Shown piece by piece: positions 1 through 5,780 of a stretch of DNA of 6,225 bases (position 1 is the first letter of the stretch; each line of letters opens with the position of its first letter). The DNA lies in assembly GCA_020430675.1 (NCBI GenBank), contig JAGQJJ010000259.1:1-6225 (forward strand), written 5' to 3'. Both the position numbers and the translations under genes were made by a program. This stretch comes from Myxococcales bacterium (GTDB taxonomy: Bacteria; Myxococcota; Bradymonadia; UBA7976; UBA1532). Below the pieces are notes generated by a model, which saw only the letters and a list, made by a program, of their open reading frames with translations, had not been told where the DNA came from and did not search any database.

Positions 1-75
1 CGGCGGGACCCGCGGGAGTTCAGGGCCGCGCTTGGGGTATCCGCGAGAACGGCGCCGAAGCAAGGAAAGCGGAGT
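1..75. other. Short region after the VWA gene, no supported feature
   Basis: Downstream of the minus-strand stop at 76-78 there are two 8-bp palindromes, CCCGCGGG (9-16) and CGGCGCCG (50-57). No hairpin with a T-tract is visible on the minus strand, and no credible start codon with a ribosome binding site. Whether the operon continues to the left cannot be judged. Confidence 0.6.
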
Positions 76-2592
76 TCACTCGGAGTGGCCCAACCGGCGC
101 TCGCGGGCGATGCGCAGCGCTTCGGCGGTCAGCGGGCCGGCGCCGCGTTCCTGCACCAGCGTGCGCAGGCCGGCGACGAGGCGGCGGTCGGTGCCGGCGG
201 CGAGGGTGTCGGCCTGGGCGAGCGCCTGCAACGCGCCGCGGGCGTCGGCGGCGGCGGCGCTGGCCGCAGCCTGATCGAGCGCCTCGGCCAGCTTGAAGCC
301 GCGCACGTTGCGGCGGACCATGCGCTCGGCGGGCGTGGGCGGGCGCGGCACCGACGACAGCTCGGCGCTGGCGCGGGCGGTGGCGTTGGTCAGCTCGACC
401 ATGTCTTTGTACTTGAGGCTCACGTCGGCGACCGGGCCGGGCTTCTCGACCCACAGCTCGATCAAGATGACGTGGGCATCGCCGCCATAGAAGTACGGGA
501 TCACGGTCTGCAGGCCGTCGTCATCGTCGCCGCGGTCGGCGGCCACGCCGAGGGTCTTGCTCAGGTTGCGGTCGGTGGCCTCTTCGCGGGCCTTGACCTG
601 GGCGACCTCGGTCTGCTCCAGCAGGCGGCTGCCGACGATGCGGATGGCTTCGACGTGCGGGGCGAGGCGCACGTTGATGCGCAGCAGGCGGGCGATGACC
701 TTCGAGATGCTGCTCAGCTCTTCTTCAACGGTGGCGGCGATCTGGCCCTCGACGGCGCGGTGGAAGTTGCCGTGGCCGGCGCTGGCCGTCGACCACCAGC
801 CGCGGGTGTCGTCGAGCGCGATGACCGAGGTGACGGCGCCCTGCACCGTGAGGCCATGGGCGGCCTGGCTGGCGAGGCCGATGCGCCCGTCGTCGCCGCC
901 GCGGGTCAACAGCAGCACGGTCTGGGTGCCGGGGATGCGCGCCTGATCACCGGCCGCGCGTTGCAGGGCGGCGCCGGCGGCGGCCATCGCGGCGGCCAGA
1001 TCGCCCGCGCCGCCGGCGGGTGGGGGCTCAAGCGTCTCGATCTGCCGCCCCAGGCTCAGTCGCAGGTCGCGCAGCGGGCTGGGCGGGGTCAGCTCGACCG
1101 GCTGGGCGCCGGCGAGGAAGACGGCGAGGCGGTCCTGCGGGCCGAGGCGGCGCGTGAGCGCGGTGGCGGTCTCAAGCAGCGCTTCGGTGCCGCCTTCGAG
1201 CACCGGGCGATCGACCACCAGCGCCACGTCGAGCGGCGGGCGACGCCAGCCGAAGCGCCGGCTGCCCTGCAGGCCGACCTGCAAGAATACGCGGCCGGGC
1301 TTGTCGAAGCCGCGCTGGTCGAGCGCCACGTCGAGCGCGAGGCCGGCGTCGATGGGCGGGTCGAAGCCCTGCTTGGGCAGCCGGGCGAGCGCGTAGGGCC
1401 GCGAGCCCTCTGAGAACGACTCGTCGAGCCGCCGCATGCGCTCGGCGTAGGCCGCGTTGCCACCCAGGTAGGTGTTCTCGAAATAGGCCATATGCGGCAT
1501 GAACTGGAAGGGTTTGACCCAGCGCAGGCGGTCTTCGGGCAGGTCGACGTCTCGGCCGTCTTCGTCGGTCAGCGCCAGGGTGAAGCGCCCCTTGGCGAGC
1601 TTGGAGCCGAGGGCCTTGTGGATGCCGACGTCCTTGAGCCGGTCGGCGCGCTTGCCATCAACCAGGCCGGCCACCGAGCGGTCATCGTCGTCGGGCTCGC
1701 CGTCGACGTCGACGTCCACCGACCGCTCGTCGGCCTTCTCCTCTTCGGAGTCATCGGGCGCCTCGTCGGCCTCCAGGTTCTTCAGCCGCTCGAACTCGTA
1801 CTTGCCGCGCTTCGCCTTGACCTTGCGCTCGACGGCGGCCTTCTTCGCCGCGCGGCTGCGGCGCTCGCCTTCGCCGCGGCGGGACTCTTCCTGTTCTTCG
1901 AGGTAGCCGTATTCCTTGAACTGCCCCGACGACTTGGTCGCGTCGCGCTCGGGCGCCTTGTCGAGCTTCTCGGTGATGACAATGCGTTCCGCCTGCGCGA
2001 GCTGGACCGGCCGGGGCGGCGGCGGCGGGGGTGCGTCGGCTTCCAGCAGGTCTTCGAGGCCGTCAAGCCCGCGCAGGTTGTCCTCGCGCGCCGACGTGCG
2101 GCCGAGCGGCAGCACCTTCTGATCGAAGGCCTCGCCCGTGGTCGCCTGCCATCCCTGGCCGCCGGCGTCGCCGCCGGCGTCAATGCCGCCCGTGCCGTGG
2201 ATGCGGCCGAAGCCTTCGGCCTCGCCGCCGAGCTTGCCGCCGATGGGGCCGCGTTGAGCCTGGGGTTTCATCACCGGAATCGCCGCGGGCGTGGCCGGCG
2301 CGACCGTGCTGGTGACCGGCATCGGCTCGGGCTCGGGCGCAGCCGCGGGTGCGTCTTCGGCGGGCGCTCGGAAATTGTCGTTCTGGGCTTCCTGGCGCAG
2401 ATCGCCGATGACGATCTTGGCCGGCGCGGCTTGATTCGCCGCCGCCCCTTCCCCGCCGCCCGGCGCCGACTTGGTGACCATCTCGGGCGCCGGCGGCGCT
2501 TCGGCGGATCGCTCGGCGCAGGCGAAGAACAGGCCGCCCAGCGCCAAAGCCACCACGAGCACGGCGCCGACGGCGGCGCGCTTGCGGCGCAT
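76..2592 (-). CDS. YfbK-like VWA-domain lipoprotein with degenerate MIDAS
   Basis: 838-aa predicted envelope protein, probably a protein-binding scaffold; no enzymatic role is visible. Residues 1-25 are a basic start plus hydrophobic stretch ending LFFAC, an imperfect lipobox (Phe at -3), so lipidation at C25 is likely but not certain. Residues 26-360 are low complexity: Ala/Pro/Gly-rich, a six-proline run (188-193), a Lys/Arg-rich helical block (about 235-272), then an acidic block (about 273-304). MAYFENTYLGGNAAY (368-382) resembles the conserved N-terminal segment of YfbK-type proteins. The VWA core spans about 452-625, with the alignable pieces PQDRLAVFLAGA, GGAGDLAAA, QTVLLLTRGGDDG and SAGHGNFHRA. 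A YfbK-type C-terminal region follows (about 626-745), then an Ala-rich helical tail. The MIDAS position reads DRPVL instead of DxSxS, so metal binding is doubtful. The start at 2592 is chosen for its overlap with the upstream stop and a GGAG eight bases upstream. The family assignment is from memory of YfbK proteins and is moderately sure. Confidence 0.85.
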   Translation of the reverse strand: MRRKRAAVGAVLVVALALGGLFFACAERSAEAPPAPEMVTKSAPGGGEGAAANQAAPAKIVIGDLRQEAQNDNFRAPAEDAPAAAPEPEPMPVTSTVAPATPAAIPVMKPQAQRGPIGGKLGGEAEGFGRIHGTGGIDAGGDAGGQGWQATTGEAFDQKVLPLGRTSAREDNLRGLDGLEDLLEADAPPPPPPRPVQLAQAERIVITEKLDKAPERDATKSSGQFKEYGYLEEQEESRRGEGERRSRAAKKAAVERKVKAKRGKYEFERLKNLEADEAPDDSEEEKADERSVDVDVDGEPDDDDRSVAGLVDGKRADRLKDVGIHKALGSKLAKGRFTLALTDEDGRDVDLPEDRLRWVKPFQFMPHMAYFENTYLGGNAAYAERMRRLDESFSEGSRPYALARLPKQGFDPPIDAGLALDVALDQRGFDKPGRVFLQVGLQGSRRFGWRRPPLDVALVVDRPVLEGGTEALLETATALTRRLGPQDRLAVFLAGAQPVELTPPSPLRDLRLSLGRQIETLEPPPAGGAGDLAAAMAAAGAALQRAAGDQARIPGTQTVLLLTRGGDDGRIGLASQAAHGLTVQGAVTSVIALDDTRGWWSTASAGHGNFHRAVEGQIAATVEEELSSISKVIARLLRINVRLAPHVEAIRIVGSRLLEQTEVAQVKAREEATDRNLSKTLGVAADRGDDDDGLQTVIPYFYGGDAHVILIELWVEKPGPVADVSLKYKDMVELTNATARASAELSSVPRPPTPAERMVRRNVRGFKLAEALDQAAASAAAADARGALQALAQADTLAAGTDRRLVAGLRTLVQERGAGPLTAEALRIARERRLGHSE
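718..1239 (-). other. VWA-like domain lacking canonical MIDAS
   Basis: This segment encodes residues about 452-625 of the 838-aa protein. The order of conserved pieces matches a VWA Rossmann-like fold as found in YfbK: strand 1 (PLDVALVVD), helix and strand 2 (LGPQDRLAVFLAG), the GGAGDL helix start, strand 4 (TVLLLTRGG), strand 5 (AVTSVIALDD) and the AGHGNFH turn. The first aspartate is kept (D461), but the serines of DxSxS are replaced (P463, L465), and the usual TDG motif reads T563-R564-G565. The fold is inferred from motif order, not from a structure or profile search. Confidence 0.68.
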
Positions 2593-2604
2593 CACTTCGT
2601 CTCC
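2590..2604 (-). promoter_or_regulatory. Stop/start overlap with internal RBS (translational coupling)
   Basis: On the minus strand the TGA of the 996-aa gene and the ATG of the 838-aa gene share one base (TGATG). A GGAG sits at 2601-2604, eight bases before the ATG and inside the end of the upstream gene. This arrangement favours re-initiation by terminating ribosomes and supports linked production of the two proteins. It also argues against the longer in-frame start at 2757, which would overlap the upstream gene by about 165 bases and add an arginine-rich, non-signal-like extension. Confidence 0.8.
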
Positions 2605-5582
2605 GCGCCGCGCGCCATGCGGTGCGAGACGAGGCCGACGACGGTCAGCACGACCAGCAGCACGATGCCCTCGCCGACCTCGAAGTCCCAGCCGATGGCT
2701 TTGAGCAGCAGCGCGCCGACGCCGATGACGATCAGCACGGTGTCGCGGGTGCGCCACGGTTTGCGCACGGCGCGGTGGCGGGTGACGATGACCAGCGCGA
2801 TGAGGGCGAGCACGAGCAGGAAGGTGCCGGCGCCTTCGCCCAGCGCGCCGGCCAGGGTGAGGGCCACGGCGATGGGCGCCTTGGCCTCGTTGACCGGCTG
2901 CGTGAAGACGAGCGCCTGGTCGGCCTCGTCGCGCGGCAGCTCATCGGCGCCGTCGCCTTCGATCGGGTTCCAGGTATAGGGCTCGGCGCGCTTGAGGTCG
3001 GTGCTGACCCGCAGCACGCCCAGGTCGGCGGGCACGCGCACCAGCCATTGCAGGTCGCGGCTGCGCACGTCGGCGCGCGGGGCGGCGAGGTCGATGGCGC
3101 TGAACAGGCCCAGCGCATCGCGGCGCACCTCGTAGGTGATGGCGACCAGCGTGCGGCGGTTCTTGGGCAGCGGGATGGTGATGTCGCCCGCTTCGTCGCG
3201 ACCGGCCTTGATCTTCTCGCCATCGGCCGTGACCCGCAGCACGGTGGCCTCTTCGGGCAGCGTCAGGTGCAGGTACTGGTTGTCGTCGTTGGCCACGGCG
3301 TAGGTCGCGCGGCTGATGATGTGCCCGCTCTCGAGCACATGGGTCATCAGGCGCACCTGCTCGGCTTCGGCCTTGAGCGTCTCGACGGTGCCGTAGCTCT
3401 TGACCGCGACCGCCAGCTCCCAGGGCGCGTAGGTGTACTTCCAGGCGAGGCGCACTTCGAGGTCGCTGCGCAGGCGCACGGCCTTGGGCAGCTCGGTGAC
3501 CGGGATGCGGCGCACGTCCTTGGCCTCGCCGGCTTCGACCGCCATGCCGGCCTCGTAGGCGATGCCCAGGCTGCCCGACTCGACCTCGGCGCCATGGATG
3601 CGGATGCCGGGCAGCGGGCGCGGGCCGGTGTCTTCTTTCTTCAGGACGCGCTCGAACTCGATGTCGAGCAGCACCGCGCCTTCGAGGGCCTGGGTGAAGG
3701 TCACCGCAAACGCCTTGCGCCCGGCGCCGGCGTCGAAGCTCTCGTCGGGTTCGACCTTGTTGAGGCTGGGCCCGCTGACCCGCGGCTCGGCCACGTCTTC
3801 GGGCACCGAGATGTGCAGCTTGTCGGCGCGGCCGGACTTGATCTCGACCAGCGCCGAGGCCTGGGCGGTCAGCGAGCCCTCGCGCACCAGGTACAGCGTG
3901 TCGACGCGGGCGTCGAAGCGGATGTCCCGCGCCTTGGCCGCGGCGACCGAGGTGCGGATGGGGCCGGGCACGTCGAGGTGCTTGAACGCCTGATTGACCT
4001 TGTCGCGTAGCTCCTGCCGCACATCGGCCGGCAGCGCGTCCTGGCCGACCTTGTTGTAGCCCTCGGCGGTGGCGGGCGCGAAGCCGACCTTGTCGCCATC
4101 GAACAGCGCGACCACGCCCTGCTGCCGGATGACGATGTTCTCGCGCACCATCGGGTGCACCAGCGGCAGGTCGATCGGGGTGCCCTCCTTGGGCGCGACC
4201 GGCTGTTCGATTTGCAGTTCGAGGGCAAACTTGCCCTCCAGCTCGCGGCCCAGGATGACCAGCACATGCCGCGGGGTGTCGCCGTCGGCGGCGAGCACGC
4301 GCCAGTCTTCGATGCCATCGCCGATGACCTTGTAGGGCACGACGCCGGCGGGCAGCTCGATGGGCAGCTCCTTGAGCTTGCCGTAGATGACGTCGTAGCG
4401 GGCCAGCACGCGCGAGCGCAGCACGCCTTCTTCAAGGGTCAAGAGCTGGAAGGTCTCGGTGTTGACGCGCACCTTGGTCTCGGGCGCGGCGCGGGCTTCC
4501 GTCCACTTCAAGATGACCTCGTCGCGCGGCGGCAGCCAGGCCGAGGCGCGGGTCTCGGCGCGGTCGCCGTCGCCGCTGACGGCGGTGGCGAGCGGCACCG
4601 GCGGCTCGATGGTGATCTCACGCTTGCCGGGCACGGTGAGGGTGACCTGGGCGATGGGCGCGTTGTCGGGGTTCAGCCGGACCTGCGGCTGGCCCTGCGT
4701 GCGGTCGATGGCGAGGCGGAAGCGCGCCGTGATGCTGTGGCGACCGCGGCCGTTGAGGATGGCGGTGTGCCAGCCGTCGACGACCCGGGTGGCCAGCGGG
4801 GCGTTGCCTTCGCGCACGTCGATCAGCGCCGAGCCGGCCTGGGCCAGCCGCACGGTGCCCTTCTGGCCGTCGACCTGCACCTCGATCTCAGCCTGCACGT
4901 CGACGCCGTCGCCGCTGGCGTCGGGGCGCATGGTGAACCCGGCGCGGCGCACCGATTCTCCGGTGCCGTCGCCGCCCGAGCGCACGACAACCGCCGGCGT
5001 GGCGGGCAGGTCGGCGGTCAGGCGGCCGCCGTTGCGCTGCACGTCGACGCCGGGCCAGACCGAGCTGGCGGCGCTGACGCCGTCGACGGTGAGCGCCGCG
5101 CCGGGCACGGGCGGCAGGGGCACGAGAAGGAAGGGGCTGCCGTCGTCGCCGGTCTCGGCGTTGACGGCGTAGACCAGGCGCACGTTGACGGTCTCATTGC
5201 CTTCGAGCAGCGCGACATGCACGCCGGCCGAGGGCAGCAGGGTCATCTCGTTGCCATCGACCGTGCCGCTGCGCAGCACCGCGTGGGCCGGCAGCAGGGG
5301 CACCTCGGCGGTGCCGCCGCCGGTCAGGGTGACGCGCGATTCGACGGTGACCTCGGCGGGCCGGCCCGGCTCGCCAGCCAGCTCGACCCGCACCGTGCCG
5401 CGGCCCCAGGTGATGCGGGGGCCGTCGGCGCGCTCGGCGATCCGCATGAGGCGGCCATAACGTTCGAGGGAGAGGCGGACCTGCTCGCCGGGCTCTTCGG
5501 CGACGGCGGGGCGCAGGGTGCAGAGGCAGGTGAGGGCAGCGAGGGCGAGCAGTGGGCGAGGGCGGTGCGCGGTCAGACCCAT
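2592..5582 (-). CDS. Large secreted beta-repeat protein with three C-terminal TM segments
   Basis: 996-aa predicted inner-membrane protein with a large periplasmic part; the molecular function is unknown. Residues 1-28 form a signal peptide with an AVA cleavage site (26-28). Residues about 29-915 are rich in alternating hydrophobic/charged strands and contain about five divergent copies of one unit, near 76-140, 226-291, 388-459, 570-645 and 753-819. The third carries GDGIEDWRV and the fifth NDDNQYLHLTLPEE followed by PLPKNRRT. Three hydrophobic segments follow (about 919-933, 947-964, 971-986). The basic RHRAVRKPWRTR between the first two and the acidic DFEVGE between the last two fit the positive-inside rule. 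Similar large repeat proteins are, as I recall, found in Planctomycetes and related envelope-rich bacteria and are uncharacterised. Start 5582 is preferred over longer in-frame starts (e.g. 5726) because it has a strong AAGGAG and gives a proper signal peptide. It overlaps the VWA gene downstream, implying an operon. Confidence 0.88.
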   Translation of the reverse strand: MGLTAHRPRPLLALAALTCLCTLRPAVAEEPGEQVRLSLERYGRLMRIAERADGPRITWGRGTVRVELAGEPGRPAEVTVESRVTLTGGGTAEVPLLPAHAVLRSGTVDGNEMTLLPSAGVHVALLEGNETVNVRLVYAVNAETGDDGSPFLLVPLPPVPGAALTVDGVSAASSVWPGVDVQRNGGRLTADLPATPAVVVRSGGDGTGESVRRAGFTMRPDASGDGVDVQAEIEVQVDGQKGTVRLAQAGSALIDVREGNAPLATRVVDGWHTAILNGRGRHSITARFRLAIDRTQGQPQVRLNPDNAPIAQVTLTVPGKREITIEPPVPLATAVSGDGDRAETRASAWLPPRDEVILKWTEARAAPETKVRVNTETFQLLTLEEGVLRSRVLARYDVIYGKLKELPIELPAGVVPYKVIGDGIEDWRVLAADGDTPRHVLVILGRELEGKFALELQIEQPVAPKEGTPIDLPLVHPMVRENIVIRQQGVVALFDGDKVGFAPATAEGYNKVGQDALPADVRQELRDKVNQAFKHLDVPGPIRTSVAAAKARDIRFDARVDTLYLVREGSLTAQASALVEIKSGRADKLHISVPEDVAEPRVSGPSLNKVEPDESFDAGAGRKAFAVTFTQALEGAVLLDIEFERVLKKEDTGPRPLPGIRIHGAEVESGSLGIAYEAGMAVEAGEAKDVRRIPVTELPKAVRLRSDLEVRLAWKYTYAPWELAVAVKSYGTVETLKAEAEQVRLMTHVLESGHIISRATYAVANDDNQYLHLTLPEEATVLRVTADGEKIKAGRDEAGDITIPLPKNRRTLVAITYEVRRDALGLFSAIDLAAPRADVRSRDLQWLVRVPADLGVLRVSTDLKRAEPYTWNPIEGDGADELPRDEADQALVFTQPVNEAKAPIAVALTLAGALGEGAGTFLLVLALIALVIVTRHRAVRKPWRTRDTVLIVIGVGALLLKAIGWDFEVGEGIVLLVVLTVVGLVSHRMARGAETK
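2619..2831 (-). other. C-terminal three-helix membrane anchor
   Basis: This segment encodes residues about 918-988 of the 996-aa protein. Helix 1 is TFLLVLALIALVIV, followed by a basic cytoplasmic loop. Helix 2 is TVLIVIGVGALLLKAIG, followed by a short acidic outward loop. Helix 3 is GIVLLVVLTVVGLV, followed by a basic SHRMAR tail. With the cleaved N-terminal signal peptide this places the roughly 890-residue repeat region outside the inner membrane and the C-terminus inside. Topology is inferred from hydrophobicity and charge by eye. Confidence 0.75.
3126..5357 (-). repeat. Five divergent beta-rich protein repeats in the 996-aa protein
   Basis: Five stretches of about 65-76 residues share one order: an amphipathic strand, a short polar turn, a strand of the type 'LxLxLP', a Val-rich strand carrying a G/DG turn, then a gap and a closing strand pair ending in 'xxYxV' or 'xxExx'. 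Approximate positions are 5163-5357, 4710-4907, 4206-4421, 3648-3875 and 3126-3326. The last three align best: LPIELPAGVVPYKVIGDG, LHISVPEDVAEPRVSG and LHLTLPEEATVLRVTADG. The first two are weaker. The similarity is at protein level only; the DNA copies are fully diverged. Confidence 0.6.
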
Positions 5583-5588
5583 TCGGCA

Positions 5589-5595
5589 TCTCCTT
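5589..5595 (-). promoter_or_regulatory. Strong Shine-Dalgarno for the 996-aa gene
   Basis: The minus strand reads AAGGAGA here, seven bases before the ATG at 5582. This is the best ribosome binding site in the window and decides the start. An out-of-frame ATG at 5589 overlaps this site and is not used. Confidence 0.82.
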
Positions 5596-5614
5596 CTTGC
5601 GAGCGCCGTTCGAG

Positions 5615-5632
5615 CGCCCATGGACGTCCGCG
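5615..5632 (+). repeat. Intergenic direct repeat, copy 1
   Basis: Reads CGCCCATGGACGTCCGCG. It matches copy 2 at 5720-5736 except for one extra G after CATGGAC. It lies about 33 bases upstream of the minus-strand start codon at 5582, where a regulator could affect that operon. Its role is inferred only from the repetition. Confidence 0.45.
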
Positions 5633-5719
5633 CCACGATCGCACGGCCCGGCGCGGAGGGAAACCTCATGATCGGCCGCGCGTCCGGCGATGCACGCATG
5701 AGGCCGCCGGACGATCCAT

Positions 5720-5736
5720 CGCCCATGGACTCCGCG
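5720..5736 (+). repeat. Intergenic direct repeat, copy 2
   Basis: Reads CGCCCATGGACTCCGCG, the second copy, 105 bases from the first. It covers the -35-like element of the candidate plus-strand promoter, so a protein bound here could control the divergent lipoprotein gene. Confidence 0.45.
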
Positions 5737-5754
5737 AGGCGGTTGGCCTACTCT
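5726..5754 (+). promoter_or_regulatory. Weak sigma-70-like promoter candidate for the lipoprotein gene
   Basis: TGGACT (5726-5731) matches four of six bases of TTGACA. A 17-base gap leads to TACTCT (5749-5754), which matches three of six bases of TATAAT. Transcription would begin near 5761, giving a leader of about 20 bases with the ribosome binding site in it. The spacing is ideal but the hexamers are poor, and the promoter rules of the host are unknown. Confidence 0.25.
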
Positions 5755-5766
5755 CGCGCCGGCTGC

Positions 5767-5774
5767 GGGGAGGG
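5767..5774 (+). promoter_or_regulatory. Shine-Dalgarno deciding a GTG start
   Basis: GGGGAGGG directly abuts an ATG at 5775, too close for normal initiation there. The in-frame GTG at 5781 has a six-base spacing and gives the signal peptide VRYAVLFVSLLAVVGC. I therefore place the start at 5781; the ATG would add only two residues (Met-Leu). Confidence 0.6.
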
Positions 5775-5780
5775 ATGCTC

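Larger units (their letters stand above)
5583..5780. other. Divergent intergenic region
   Basis: This 198-bp region lies between two divergently read starts and should hold the control sites for both transcripts. It contains the two ribosome binding sites, a near-perfect direct repeat, a weak plus-strand promoter candidate, and a 7-bp inverted pair CCTCATG/CATGAGG (5664-5670 and 5697-5703) with a 26-base gap. I see no convincing sigma-70 promoter for the minus-strand operon and no RNA gene. Confidence 0.7.

Noticed and set aside
1..57. Open minus-strand frame from a TTG near 61 running to the left edge, or a terminator at the palindromes
   Set aside because: There is no ribosome binding site, the peptide is short and very basic, and the palindromes lack a following T-tract.
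2011..2034. G-rich run on the plus strand as a possible G-quadruplex
   Set aside because: It is explained by the polyproline codons of the VWA protein (PPPPPP), and the runs are mostly GG, not the usual four GGG tracts.
2593..2757. Longer N-terminus for the VWA protein starting at 2757
   Set aside because: It would add 55 arginine-rich residues before a proper signal sequence and overlap the upstream gene's membrane-segment codons by about 165 bases.
85..4010. Three long plus-strand open frames (85-1413, 1492-2979, 2622-4010) opposite the minus-strand genes
   Set aside because: They are antisense shadows of GC-rich codon usage. Their products are Gly/Ala/Leu/Arg/Asp/His-rich without domain structure, signal peptides or good ribosome binding sites, and one crosses the junction of the two real genes.
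5583..5726. Longer N-terminus for the 996-aa protein starting at 5726
   Set aside because: It would bury the signal peptide behind 48 residues and ignore the strong AAGGAG before 5582.
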